Notes under the pieces: model-generated
Database searches by the model: none
Told to the model about the DNA's origin: nothing
What the model saw: only the letters and a program-made list of their open reading frames with translations
Translations under genes and position numbers: made by a program
Assembly (NCBI GenBank): GCA_034435615.1
Contig: DAOTWZ010000056.1
Location: 1-31,361 of the forward strand
Length of the DNA stretch: 31,361 bases
Direction: 5' to 3'
Origin: H17-190 sp034435615
Lineage (GTDB): Bacteria; Chloroflexota; Dehalococcoidia; SM23-28-2; HRBIN24
Part shown: positions 1 to 8,097 of the stretch, in pieces
Layout: each line of letters begins with the position of its first letter
How positions within the stretch are numbered: the stretch's first letter is position 1

Positions 1-480
1 CATCGGGGGTGGGGAAGACCGCCTTCCTGGAGGCGCTGACCCGAGAGCTACGGCGCCGGGGCTACCGGGTGGGCTACGTCAAGCACTCCCACCACCGAGG
101 CCTGCTCCCCGACGAGCCGGGCAAGGACTCCTACCGCCTCGCCCGTGCGGGAGCGACGGTGACGGCACTGGCCGGGCCTGCTGGTGGTGAGGAGCGAAGA
201 GGGCGAGGAGACGCCCCTCTGCCGGGTGCTGGCCCTCCTGGAGGGAGAGGTGGACATCGTCCTTGCGGAGGGCTACCGCTCTCTGCCCGTCCCGAAGATC
301 GAGCTCTACCGGGCGGGCGTGATCCCCTTCCTGGGGCCGCCGGCCGGCGAGCTGCTGGCAGTGGTAGGAGACCCCCCTCCGGGGTCTCCCGTCCCCGCCT
401 ACCGGCCGGACGAGACAGGAGCGGTGGCCGACCTCCTGGAGGCGCGACTGGGGCTGGCAGGGGAGGGAAAGCGACCATGA
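1..480 (+). pseudogene. mobB: MobB, molybdopterin-guanine dinucleotide biosynthesis adaptor (5' truncated by window, internally frameshifted)
   Basis: MobB is a GTP-binding accessory protein that helps MobA attach GMP to molybdopterin. The visible reading begins in frame 3 with the end of a P-loop (S-G-V-G-K-T, bases 3-20), so the start codon lies before the window. This frame continues through G-K-D-S-Y-R-L-A-R-A-G-A, a segment typical of MobB, to about base 176. The family sequence then resumes in frame 1 from about base 178 (L-L-V-V-R-S, then D-I-V-L-A-E-G-Y and K-I-E-L-Y-R) and stops at 478-480. The shift equals one extra base or two missing bases near 171-183. The stop overlaps the mobA start as ATGA, as expected for an intact mobBA operon. 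Whether the shift is real or a sequencing or assembly error cannot be decided here. Confidence 0.85.
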
Positions 481-1091
481 CCGGTGGTGAGCCCGTCAGC
501 GGCCTCGTCCTGGCGGGAGGGGGCAGCCGGCGCATGGGCCGGGACAAGGCGCTGCTGGACCTGGGGGACGGCCGCCCACTGTTGCTGCGGGTAGTCCAGG
601 CGCTGTCCGGCCTCTGCGACGACCTCCTGGTGGTGACGGACCGGCCCGACCGCTACGCCCGGCTGGAACTGCCGGCCCGCCTGGTCACCGATGCTCGCCC
701 CGGTCTCGGCCCCCTGGGTGGGCTGGAGGCCGGCCTGCGGGAGGCCCGTCACGACTTCGCCCTGGTGGTGGGCTGTGACTTCCCCTTCCTCCACCGCGGC
801 CTCCTGCGCTACATGCTCTCCCTGGAGCGCGACTACCAGGCGCTGGTGCCCTGGTGGGAGGGTCGCTGGCACCCTCTCCACGCCGTCTACGCTCGCTCCT
901 GCCTCGGGCAGATCGGCGCCCTCCTGGACGCTGGCCAGCGACAGGCGTCGGCGTTGCTGGAGCGGGTGCGGGTGCGACGTCTCTCGGAGCATGAGATAGC
1001 GGCCATAGACCCGCGGGGGCTCTCTCTGTTCAACGTGAACCGACCGGATGAGCTGGCACGGGCCAGGGCCATAGAGGCAGCGCTGGGATAG
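477..1091 (+). CDS. mobA: MobA, molybdenum cofactor guanylyltransferase
   Basis: MobA transfers GMP from GTP to Mo-molybdopterin, giving the MGD cofactor used by DMSO-reductase-family enzymes, in the cytoplasm. The 204-residue length is normal. The N-terminal nucleotide-binding signature L-A-G-G-G-S-R-R-M-G-R-D-K-A-L-L is intact at about residues 13-28, followed by the G-P-L-G-G-L loop and the metal-binding G-C-D-F-P segment. The C-terminal F-N-V-N-R-P-D-E-L is also typical of the family. The ATG at 477 has a GGGAGGG ribosome site at 461-467 and overlaps the mobB stop. The gene converges on the leftward fdhF-fdhD operon, so cofactor maturation and its likely client enzyme sit side by side. 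The reading frame is open back to base 9, but that extension is the mobB frameshift and not a fused protein. Confidence 0.93.
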   Translation: MTGGEPVSGLVLAGGGSRRMGRDKALLDLGDGRPLLLRVVQALSGLCDDLLVVTDRPDRYARLELPARLVTDARPGLGPLGGLEAGLREARHDFALVVGCDFPFLHRGLLRYMLSLERDYQALVPWWEGRWHPLHAVYARSCLGQIGALLDAGQRQASALLERVRVRRLSEHEIAAIDPRGLSLFNVNRPDELARARAIEAALG

Positions 1092-1099
1092 CCCTCATG

Positions 1100-1271
1100 G
1101 CCTGCCACGCTACGGGAGTGGGAAAGGAGCGAGGCGCGCCAGCGAGGATGCCCCCCCAACCGTTCGCAGTCCGCCGCGCCACGAGAGCGAGAAAAGGGCG
1201 AGGCGCACTGGCGAGGATGGCCCCGCCTAAACGTTCGTAGTCCGCCGCGCTACGAGCGCATAAAAAGCGCG
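1100..1271. repeat. Imperfect tandem repeat, unit 69-71 bp, covering the 3' end of the DUF3054 gene
   Basis: Read on the minus strand, unit 1 (1271-1201, 71 bp) holds the last codons of the DUF3054 gene, its stop and the following spacer. Unit 2 (1200-1132, 69 bp) repeats it closely: both share TCGT-GCGCGGCGGACT-CGAACG and a CATCCTCGC block. A third, more diverged partial copy runs from 1131 to about 1100. Unit 2 would encode A-L-V-A-R-R-T-A-N where the gene ends A-L-V-A-R-R-T-T-N-V. The copies therefore arose by local duplication of the gene end. They fill most of the space between two convergent genes. Confidence 0.8.
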
Positions 1272-1649
1272 GGAGGAGGCGAGAAAGAGGGCCCCGCCCA
1301 CCAGCGAGACCACCGTAAAGGCCGAGAGGAACGGCCGGTCGAAGAGTAGCGCCCGCGCCCCCAGAGCGACGAACGCGCAAAGCGCCCAGGCCAGAAGCAA
1401 TCGCCGCCAGGCCTGCCCTCCCTCCTCGGAGGCGGCGCCCAGGACGGGGGCCAGCGCCGTCCAGGCCACCAGGAAGGGCAGCACCGAACGCACCACCCCT
1501 CCCCAGGACAGCGTGTCATGGCTCGCCAGCCCCAGCAGCCCGAAGACCGCCAGAGCGGTCAGATCGCTCAGCAGGAGCCAGAAACGTCGGCGGCGCAGCG
1601 CTCTCAGACCGACGGGCCGAGCGGAAGCGGGCGCGGTCTGGCCAGACAT
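1227..1649 (-). CDS. DUF3054 family small membrane protein
   Basis: This is a 140-residue integral membrane protein with about four hydrophobic helices (roughly residues 27-48, 55-75, 83-106 and 110-135). The first contains the S-D-L-x-A-L-A-V-F-x-x-L-G pattern followed by S-H-D that marks DUF3054 proteins. Function is unknown. The ATG at 1649 has GGGGA a few bases upstream. A TTG at 1688 overlaps the fdhD stop (TTGA) and would add 13 residues, but it has no clear ribosome site and the family does not need the extension. It is the last gene of the leftward fdhF-fdhD operon, which hints at a link with the molybdoenzyme, though this is only context. The 3' end is part of a tandem repeat. Confidence 0.75.
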   Translation of the reverse strand: MSGQTAPASARPVGLRALRRRRFWLLLSDLTALAVFGLLGLASHDTLSWGGVVRSVLPFLVAWTALAPVLGAASEEGGQAWRRLLLAWALCAFVALGARALLFDRPFLSAFTVVSLVGGALFLASSRAFYALVARRTTNV

Positions 1650-1684
1650 CCCGTCCCCAGTATCGGGCAGGGGGCGCTCTTCCC

Positions 1685-2536
1685 TCAAGCGGGGAGCGCC
1701 ACCCGCTGCGGCCCGGTGTAGACGTTGAAGCGATTGTCTCGCAGGAAGCCGACGAGAGTCATGCCGTAGGCCTCGGCTGCCTGGACGGCCAGGGAGCTAG
1801 GCGCGCCCACGGCGGCCAGCAGCGGTATCCCGGCCATCACTGCCTTCTGGACCAGCTCGAAGCTGGCCCGACCGCTCACCAGCAGCACCGTGTCAGAGGC
1901 AGGCAGCCGGCCGGCCAGCAGCAGCGCGCCCACCAGCTTGTCCATGGCGTTGTGTCGCCCCACGTCCTCCCGCACCAGGAGGAGGCGTCCCTCCAGGTCA
2001 AAGAGAGCGGAGGCGTGCAACCCACCGGTGCGCCCGAAGACGTCCTGGCCCTGACGCAGGGCCTCCGGCAGCTCATAGAAGTATTCGGGCGGTAGGGAGA
2101 AATCGCCCACGGGGGCGGCTGGACAGGCCGCCCGCAGCAGCTCGAGAGAGGCCTTGCCGCAGATGCCGCAGCTGGAGGTGGTGTAGACATGACGACTCAG
2201 GCGCTCGCTGTCGAAGGAGACGCCGGGGACCAGCCGCACCTCGACGACGTTCTGGGGCTGGGGCTCGGACGGGTCGGGGCAGTGGGCCACCTGCGCTATC
2301 TCCTCCCGTCCCCTCACCACCCCCTCGGTGAAGAGGAAGCCCAGCGCCAGCTCCTCGTCATCGCCTGGCGTGCGCATGGTGATGGCGATGGAGCAGACCT
2401 CCTCCCGGCCGTCCCGCTCCGTCACCACCCGTATCTCCAGCGGCTCCTCGGCCACCAGGACGTCCTCGCGGGCCTGGGCGGTGCCAGCCCGCACCTCCAG
2501 CACCGGTCGCTGGACTGTGCCTTCCGCGCCTGCCAT
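1685..2536 (-). CDS. fdhD: FdhD, formate dehydrogenase sulfurtransferase
   Basis: FdhD moves sulfur from a cysteine desulfurase to the molybdenum cofactor before insertion into formate-dehydrogenase-type enzymes. The 283-residue protein has the family's catalytic C-G-I-C loop (Cys123 and Cys126), preceded by a T-T-S-S segment. It also has E-L-A-L-G-F-L-F-T-E-G near residues 62-72 and the R-E-D-V-G-R-H-N-A-M-D-K signature in the second half. The start ATG (2536) lies one base after the TGA of the upstream molybdopterin oxidoreductase gene, so the two are almost certainly co-transcribed and coupled. The pairing identifies the upstream oxidoreductase as the likely sulfuration client. Confidence 0.95.
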   Translation of the reverse strand: MAGAEGTVQRPVLEVRAGTAQAREDVLVAEEPLEIRVVTERDGREEVCSIAITMRTPGDDEELALGFLFTEGVVRGREEIAQVAHCPDPSEPQPQNVVEVRLVPGVSFDSERLSRHVYTTSSCGICGKASLELLRAACPAAPVGDFSLPPEYFYELPEALRQGQDVFGRTGGLHASALFDLEGRLLLVREDVGRHNAMDKLVGALLLAGRLPASDTVLLVSGRASFELVQKAVMAGIPLLAAVGAPSSLAVQAAEAYGMTLVGFLRDNRFNVYTGPQRVALPA

Positions 2537-2537
2537 G

Positions 2538-4742
2538 TCAGACCTGGCCGCCGTTCCTACGGCCCTCGGCCAGGGGGCGCACCTGCACCCAGGCGTCCCG
2601 GTAGGCGGGGATGCCGCACTGGGGGTCGGAGACGCCCCGCTTGATGAGAATGTTAGCCTCCGGCCAGTACATCATCAGTGTCCCGGGATGGATGGGGCCG
2701 GAGCGGGCCCGGCCCCAGAACTGCCCGGCCTCGGACTGCAGGAGGACCGGCTGGCCGTCCCGCAGCCCCAGACGGGCCATATCCTCCGGGGCGAAGATGA
2801 CCTCGTCCCGGTCCGCCCCTACGAAGGTATCGGTGCGAGCGAAGACCATGCTGTTGAACTGCTTGCCCCGGCGGGTGGTGAGGCGGAAGTGTCCCTCTAG
2901 CACCTCCTCCAGGGGCAGGGAGACGACGCTGAAGCGGGCGCGGCCGTCCACCGTGTCGAAGCGACCACCCTCGCACAGTCGCTCGCCGCCCCACTGGAAC
3001 TGGTCGCCCTTGCGCCGCAGGTGCTGGATACCGTCGTAGTAGGGGACGGCGCGGGCGATCTCCTCCCGCACCTCCTGGGTAGAGGCGAAGGCGATGCGCC
3101 CCGCCATCTCGGGGCGGGCCCGCTGCGCTATATCCACCAGGACACGCCATTCGTCCCGCGCCCCTGGCACCCGTGGCCCGGGGATGGACGGGTTGTAGAC
3201 GACGCGCCGCTCCGTGGTGGTCTCCGTGTTGCCTCCCTCCATCTCGTAACGAGTTGTAGCGGGCAGGACGAGCACCGCTTCCCCGGGCTCCACCAGCATC
3301 TGTGGATTGAGGACGATGTCGTGGTGGACGCGCAGGGGGACGCGGGCCAGCGCCTCCTTCACGTAGCGGCGGTCGGGGAGGACTCCCACCAGGTTGCTGC
3401 CGATGCAGTAGAGGACGTCTAACTGGCCCTCGTGGGCGGCATCGATGGCCTCGGCCACGAAATAGCCTCGCCAGGCCGGGACGGGGAAGCCCCAGAGCCG
3501 TGAGAAGCGGTCGGCGTTCTCATCGTTCACCGGCAGACCGCCCGGGAGCTGGTTGGGCACCGCTCCCATCTCGGCCCCGCCCTGGACGCCAGAGTGGCCG
3601 CGTATGGCCATGAGGCCCGTCTTGGGCCGGCCCACCATCCCCCGGGCCAGGGCCAGGTTGACGATGGCCTTGACATTGTCCACGCCGTATTTGTGCATGG
3701 TGATGCCCATGGACCAGACCAGCACCGCGCTGCGGGCCCGGGCGTAGAGGCGTGCGAACTCGGCCATCTGCTCGCGGGAGGTGCCGGAGGCCCGCTCCAG
3801 CGCTTCCCAGGGCGTCTCCCGCAGGGCGGCCGCCAGCTCGTCCCAGCCCGTGGTGTGCTCGCGTATGAACTCCTGGTCCACCCAGCCGTTCTCCAGCAGG
3901 TGCTTCAGGACGCCGTTGAAGAAGCCTATGTCTCCCCCCACCTTGATCTGGAAGAAGGCATCGGCGATGCGGGTGCCCAGGATGGCCGAGTCCCAGGAAG
4001 AGGGGACCCAGTAAGTCTCCAGCCCCGGCTCCCGGAAGGGATTGACGATGGCCACCTTCGTCCCCTGCTTCTTGGCCAGGTGGACGTACTTCATGGAGAC
4101 GGGCTGGTTGTTGGCCACGTCGCTGCCGATGAAGACGAGAAGGTCGGTGCCCAGCCAGTCCCGGTAGCTGCAGGTGGAGGCGGCGTAGCCTATGGTCTGC
4201 TTGAGGGCGACGGTGCTGGGTGCGTGACAGACGCGGGCGGAGTTGTCGATGTTGTTGGTGCCCAGGAAGCGGGCCACCTTCTGGGCCACGTAGTAGGTCT
4301 CGTTGACGGTGCCCCGGGAGGTCAGATAGAAGGCGACGCGTCGGGGGTCCGTCTCCCGCAGTCTCCCGGCGACGGTCTCCAGGGCCTCCTCCCAGGATAC
4401 GGGCCGGAAACCCCGCTCTCCCCGGCGGCGCAGCAGGGGGGCGGGGAGCCGCCCCAGGGAGCGCATCTCCTGCTCCGAGAGGTGCTGCAGACGCTCCACG
4501 TCGGCCAGGAGGGAGAGGTCCAGGGCGGGCTGGGTGTTGAGGCGCAGCAGGTTGAGGCGTATCCAGCAGAGGTGGACGCCGTCCATGGTCCAGTCCCGGA
4601 GGCCTGAGGAACCCAGGGCGCAGCCGTCGCAGACGCCGTCCCTCAGGATGCGCCAGGCATAGCCGGGGCGGTCCCGGTTCTCCCAGGCTGCGTGGAGGAT
4701 ATCGATATAGGAGCCGAAGCGACGGCGCAAGAGGTTCGGCAC
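2538..4742 (-). CDS. FdhF/YdeP-family molybdopterin oxidoreductase, formate-dehydrogenase-alpha-like, Cys form
   Basis: This is a bis-MGD enzyme of the DMSO reductase superfamily, 734 residues from the start chosen here. It belongs to the Fdh-alpha-like group (TIGR01701/YdeP type), whose substrate is usually unproven. Numbering from the upstream ATG at 4793, it has C-D-G-C-A (Cys55, Cys58) and H-L-C (Cys76). It then has N-S-A-R-V-C189-H-A-P-S, which lines up with the selenocysteine segment A-R-V-U-H-G-P-S of E. coli FdhF, so the Mo ligand is Cys. The C-terminal molydopterin-binding region follows. The GTG at 4742 is preferred because GGAGGGGGAG lies just upstream; the ATG at 4793 has only a weak site and would add 17 basic residues. 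The gene abuts fdhD. Formate oxidation is plausible but not shown. Confidence 0.85.
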   Translation of the reverse strand: MPNLLRRRFGSYIDILHAAWENRDRPGYAWRILRDGVCDGCALGSSGLRDWTMDGVHLCWIRLNLLRLNTQPALDLSLLADVERLQHLSEQEMRSLGRLPAPLLRRRGERGFRPVSWEEALETVAGRLRETDPRRVAFYLTSRGTVNETYYVAQKVARFLGTNNIDNSARVCHAPSTVALKQTIGYAASTCSYRDWLGTDLLVFIGSDVANNQPVSMKYVHLAKKQGTKVAIVNPFREPGLETYWVPSSWDSAILGTRIADAFFQIKVGGDIGFFNGVLKHLLENGWVDQEFIREHTTGWDELAAALRETPWEALERASGTSREQMAEFARLYARARSAVLVWSMGITMHKYGVDNVKAIVNLALARGMVGRPKTGLMAIRGHSGVQGGAEMGAVPNQLPGGLPVNDENADRFSRLWGFPVPAWRGYFVAEAIDAAHEGQLDVLYCIGSNLVGVLPDRRYVKEALARVPLRVHHDIVLNPQMLVEPGEAVLVLPATTRYEMEGGNTETTTERRVVYNPSIPGPRVPGARDEWRVLVDIAQRARPEMAGRIAFASTQEVREEIARAVPYYDGIQHLRRKGDQFQWGGERLCEGGRFDTVDGRARFSVVSLPLEEVLEGHFRLTTRRGKQFNSMVFARTDTFVGADRDEVIFAPEDMARLGLRDGQPVLLQSEAGQFWGRARSGPIHPGTLMMYWPEANILIKRGVSDPQCGIPAYRDAWVQVRPLAEGRRNGGQV

Positions 4743-4844
4743 TGCTCCCCCTCCCTTCCGTCCAGGGGGCCGGCGCGAGCGGCCCGCCCTCATCCTAGCA
4801 CGAAACGGCGACCGCGCCCATCGTGTCGATTCTTATGTCTACTG

Positions 4845-6242
4845 TCAGCTCTCGCCCAGGGGCCGGTAGGGCGCCTGGCCCCCGCGGGCCGACAGCCTTT
4901 CCTGCAGCGACCTGAGCCCGGGGGCGAGATGGACGGGATACTCCGGGGCGCCCCGCAGCGCCTTGTAGGGTTCGGGCAGGGCGCGGAGCTGAGAGAGAGT
5001 GCGCTCCCGTAGCTCCTGCAGGGGCGGATAGTCCTGCAGCGGCTGGCCTGCGGCCATGACGGGGGCCAGCAGGGGCTCCCCGCCGTCGACTGCCTCCTCT
5101 CGCAGCGCCAGGACGTCCCGCTGCATGCGGCCGGAGTCATCGTAGAAGCGGTAGACCTGTTTCGGGCCGGGCAGGGAGGCCTTTCCCTGGCTGAGCTTCA
5201 GGACGGGGCGCTCCTCGTATTCCACCAGCTTGTAGGCCATGTCCAGCCAGGGAGCGTCGCCGGAGACGCCCATGCGGGTGCCCACTCCGAAGGCGTCTAT
5301 GGGGGCGCCGGCGGCCGTCAACTCGTCTATCTCATACTCGTCCAGCCCTCCGCTGGCGAAGATGAGGGCGCGGGGGAGGCCGGCCTCGTCCAGGACACGC
5401 CGCACCTGGCGACTGAGCTGGAGGAGGTCGCCGCTGTCCAGACGAACGCCCCGCAGCCTCTGCCCTCGCCCTTCCATCTCCTTGCCTACCTGGGCCGCCA
5501 GGCGCGCCCCTTCCACCGTATCGTAGGTGTCGATGAGGAGGATGGAGCGCTCGGGGAAGCTGGCGGCGAAGGCGCGGAAGGCCTCCAGCTCGGAGGGGAA
5601 GGCCATGATGTAAGAGTGAGCCATCGTCCCCGCTATGGGGATGCCGTAGAGCTTCCCCGCCAGCACGTTGCTGGTAGCCTCAAACCCTGCCATATAGGAG
5701 CAGCGGGCGACCTTCAGCCCGGCGTCCAGGCCATGAGTGCGACGGAAGGCGAAGTCCACCAGTCCCCTCCCCCTGGCGGCGATGACGCAGCGGGAGGCCT
5801 TGGTAGCGATGACGGTCTGCAAGTGCACCTGGTTTATGATGTAGGTCTCCGCTATCTGCGCCTCCACTATGGGGGCCGTCACCTCCAGGAAGGGCTCGTT
5901 GGCGAAGAGGAGGGTGCCCTCCGGCACCGCCCACACCTCGCCGGTGAAGCGGAGCCCCGCCAGGTACTCCAGGAAGCGGGCGGAGAAGATGCCCGTGGAC
6001 TCCAGATAGGAGAGGTCCTCCTCCGTGAAGCGGAGGCTGGCCAGATAGCGAAGGACGTCCTCCAGGCCGGCCGCCACCATGTAGGCCCGCTCCTCCGGGA
6101 GCTTGCGCACGAAGAGGCTGAAGGTGGCCCGGCCCATGACCCCGTGTTCCCAGTAGGCCTGGGCCATGGTCAGCTCGTAGAGGTCCGTGGCCAGGGCGAG
6201 GGATGGCCCCGGCGTCTTCTCCTCGCGCTCGGTCTGGCTCAT
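4845..6242 (-). CDS. pncB: Nicotinate phosphoribosyltransferase
   Basis: This enzyme converts nicotinate, PRPP and ATP to nicotinate mononucleotide in NAD salvage (cytoplasm). The 465-residue protein has the expected order of motifs: T-D-L-Y-E-L-T-M-A near residues 19-27, F-R-R-T-H-G near 166-171, G-T-M-A-H-S with His209 at the position that is transiently phosphorylated, and V-R-L-D-S-G-D-L further on. The ATG at 6242 gives the natural N-terminus. A GTG three codons earlier (6251) is also possible, and neither has a good ribosome site. The YIP1-family gene lies 62 bases upstream on the same strand, so this gene may be its second cistron. A spacer of about 100 bases separates it from the molybdoenzyme operon. 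Confidence 0.95.
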   Translation of the reverse strand: MSQTEREEKTPGPSLALATDLYELTMAQAYWEHGVMGRATFSLFVRKLPEERAYMVAAGLEDVLRYLASLRFTEEDLSYLESTGIFSARFLEYLAGLRFTGEVWAVPEGTLLFANEPFLEVTAPIVEAQIAETYIINQVHLQTVIATKASRCVIAARGRGLVDFAFRRTHGLDAGLKVARCSYMAGFEATSNVLAGKLYGIPIAGTMAHSYIMAFPSELEAFRAFAASFPERSILLIDTYDTVEGARLAAQVGKEMEGRGQRLRGVRLDSGDLLQLSRQVRRVLDEAGLPRALIFASGGLDEYEIDELTAAGAPIDAFGVGTRMGVSGDAPWLDMAYKLVEYEERPVLKLSQGKASLPGPKQVYRFYDDSGRMQRDVLALREEAVDGGEPLLAPVMAAGQPLQDYPPLQELRERTLSQLRALPEPYKALRGAPEYPVHLAPGLRSLQERLSARGGQAPYRPLGES

Positions 6243-6304
6243 GGCCCACACGGCGGCCGGCCCGGCGCACCCGTAGAGGGGGGTGCCTGGCGGCGTCCTC
6301 GGCC

Positions 6305-6841
6305 CTAGGTGAATATCCCCACCAGCAGGCTGACTACGAAGGAGATGATCACGAAAGCCAGCCAGCTTACGATGGCCGTGCCGATGGCGGCCCCCAGCCC
6401 CACGTCCAGGGCGTGACGGATGGCCACCACCGTGGTCACCAGCACCCAGACGAAGACGATGAAGCTGAGGATGGCCCCCACTATGGGGATGACCCCCAAC
6501 ACCAGCAACAACCGCGGCGAGTTGGCAAACCCCAGCGTCCGCAGCAACTGTCCCCAGTCGGCCACCGTCTGCGGGCCGCTGAACAGCCGCGTCCCTACCC
6601 AGTAGGCCAGATAGGCGTATACTGCCCAGCCGATGAGCCCCACCACGATGGCCACCACGAAGGGGGCCAGCCCCTCCCTCAGCACCCCGATACCGGCAGC
6701 GATGGCCGCCAGCACCACCACCAGGGCAGCCTCCACCGTGGCGTTAGGGTCGTGCTCCACCTCTTCGTAGACGTCTCCGTCCAGGAGGGCCGCACCCACC
6801 ATCCTCTCCAGCAGCCCTCTCCGGGCCGTTGGCAAGGCCAT
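6305..6841 (-). CDS. YIP1-family integral membrane protein
   Basis: This is a 178-residue membrane protein. After a short cytoplasmic start with R-M-V-G-A-A-L-L-D-G-D-V-Y-E-E-V-E, five long hydrophobic segments follow (about residues 35-52, 56-80, 108-130, 135-150 and 152-176). This is the layout of bacterial YIP1-domain proteins, whose function is unknown. The ATG at 6841 has a near-perfect AAAGGAGGT ribosome site seven bases upstream. The frame is open another 52 codons, but that extension crosses the divergent promoter region and is rejected. The gene diverges from the methyltransferase gene and may be co-transcribed with pncB. Confidence 0.8.
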   Translation of the reverse strand: MALPTARRGLLERMVGAALLDGDVYEEVEHDPNATVEAALVVVLAAIAAGIGVLREGLAPFVVAIVVGLIGWAVYAYLAYWVGTRLFSGPQTVADWGQLLRTLGFANSPRLLLVLGVIPIVGAILSFIVFVWVLVTTVVAIRHALDVGLGAAIGTAIVSWLAFVIISFVVSLLVGIFT

Positions 6842-6862
6842 AACTACCTCCTTTGTCCAGCC

Positions 6863-6880
6863 TGGTATATTAACAGTATA
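6863..6880. promoter_or_regulatory. AT-rich divergent promoter island between YIP1 and methyltransferase genes
   Basis: In this GC-rich DNA a sharply AT-rich patch lies in the 97-bp divergent spacer. Rightward, TGGTATATT (6863-6871) fits an extended -10 (TGnTATATT), with a leader of about 60 bases to the methyltransferase start. Leftward, TATACT (6880-6875) fits a -10 for the YIP1 gene. No convincing -35 is seen for either. GTATA and TATAC arms form a small inverted repeat around TTAACAG. Confidence 0.45.
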
Positions 6881-6938
6881 CGCGAATATAGCCGCTCCCA
6901 GGCCACGGCGTCTACGGGGAGCCCCTGGAAGGTGAGAC

Positions 6939-8003
6939 ATGACACAGGTCAACTGGGAAAAAGCGGTAGCGCTGGCCAGGCAGCTCCAGGTGGACATGGG
7001 GGGTGCCCTGATTATGGCCCTCTGCTACCTGGGGGACCGCTTGGGCGTCTTCCAGGCCCTGGCCGATGGCCGTCCCCTCACCGTCCGTGAGCTGGCGGAG
7101 CGCACCGGCCTCCAGGAGCGCTACCTCCTGGAATGGGCCTCCGCTCTGGCCGCCGCCGGCTATCTGGACTACGACCCCCTGACCGCCACCTTCCGCATCT
7201 CCCCCGAGCAGGCGCTGGTCCTTCTGGACGAGAGCAGTCCCCTCTACCTGGCCGGGACTTACATCTACGCCATCGCCTGCATACGGCAGCTACCCGCCCT
7301 CATGGAAGCCTTCCAGAAGGGGGGAGGCGTCCCCTTCGCCCAGTTCGGGCCCGAGATCGTGGAGGGGATCGAGAAGATGTTTCGCCCCGGCTACGAACGC
7401 TCTGTGGTCCAGAGCTGGATCGCCGCTGTGCCGGACGTGGAGGAGCGCCTGCGGCAGGGTGGACTGGCGGCGGAGGTGGGGTGCGGGGCCGGCCAGGCCC
7501 TGGTGCCGGTGGCCAAGGCCTTCCCCAACTCCCGCTTCGTGGGCTATGACATAGACGCCTACTCCATACGGAGGGCGCGGGCTCGCGCCCGCGAGGAGGG
7601 GCTGGAAGAGCGCCTCCACTTCGAGCAGACGCCAGCCCAGGCCATGCCCGCCGATGGCCGCTACGACTTGGTCATGGCCTTCAACTGCATCCATGACATG
7701 GCCGACCCCGAAGGCGCCCTGGCCGCCATACGCCGCTCCCTGAAGCCCACCGGCGCCTTCCTCTGGTCCGAGGCCAAGGCCTCGGACCGCCTGGAGGAGA
7801 ACGCCACTCCCATGGGCCGCCTCCTCTACGCGGCGAGCTGCATGCACTGCCTCACCGTCTCCCTGGCCGGTGGCGGCCGGGGACTGGGGACGGTGGTGGG
7901 GCCAGAGAAGGCCCGGGAGCTGGCCCTGGAGGCCGGCTTCTCCAGCTTCCAGGTGCTGCCGGTGGAGCACCCCTTCCACCGCCTCTTCCTTCTGCGACCC
8001 TGA
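6939..8003 (+). CDS. SAM-dependent methyltransferase with N-terminal winged helix (Rv2258c-like)
   Basis: This is a 354-residue class I methyltransferase. Residues about 25-95 form a winged-helix/dimerisation module (L-G-V-F-Q-A-L, L-T-V-R-E-L-A-E-R-T-G-L, Y-L-L-E-W-A). This module is also found in O-methyltransferases and Rv2258c-like proteins. The Rossmann core follows, with motif I A-E-V-G-C-G-A-G-Q-A near residue 177, the acidic loop G-Y-D-I-D about 24 residues later, and Y-D-L-V-M-A-F-N-C-I-H-D (motif IV). The ATG at 6939 has GGAAGGTGAG upstream. It precedes an LLM oxidoreductase in the same direction, but that gene has its own promoter. The substrate is unknown. Confidence 0.85.
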   Translation: MTQVNWEKAVALARQLQVDMGGALIMALCYLGDRLGVFQALADGRPLTVRELAERTGLQERYLLEWASALAAAGYLDYDPLTATFRISPEQALVLLDESSPLYLAGTYIYAIACIRQLPALMEAFQKGGGVPFAQFGPEIVEGIEKMFRPGYERSVVQSWIAAVPDVEERLRQGGLAAEVGCGAGQALVPVAKAFPNSRFVGYDIDAYSIRRARARAREEGLEERLHFEQTPAQAMPADGRYDLVMAFNCIHDMADPEGALAAIRRSLKPTGAFLWSEAKASDRLEENATPMGRLLYAASCMHCLTVSLAGGGRGLGTVVGPEKARELALEAGFSSFQVLPVEHPFHRLFLLRP

Positions 8004-8029
8004 ACGGCGCCGCCGTGCCCGGGACTCGG

Positions 8030-8059
8030 TTGACAGATGGCGCCTGCCCGCCCTACGAT
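8030..8059 (+). promoter_or_regulatory. Sigma-70-type promoter of LLM gene at 8098
   Basis: TTGACA at 8030-8035 and TACGAT at 8054-8059 are 18 bp apart. The predicted transcript start is near 8066, about 32 bases before the ATG, and the ribosome site GGGAGGT is at 8081-8087. Confidence 0.7.
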
Positions 8060-8097
8060 GACCGTAACGCTGACGTGAGCGGGAGGTCAGCCACACC

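Noticed and set aside
9..1091. A single 360-codon MobB-MobA fusion protein
   Set aside because: The middle part (about 177-476) is low-complexity out-of-frame sequence. The real MobB C-terminus is in another frame and ends in an ATGA overlap with mobA.
1100..1271. A short CRISPR array
   Set aside because: The units are directly adjacent and imperfect, with no unique spacers, and they include coding sequence. No cas genes are present.
2538..4793. A selenocysteine-containing formate dehydrogenase
   Set aside because: The codon at the selenocysteine position is a normal Cys codon and there is no in-frame TGA.
4793..4844. A promoter CTGACA / CACGAT for the molybdoenzyme operon
   Set aside because: The -10 matches only three of six consensus bases. 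It is possible but not supportable.
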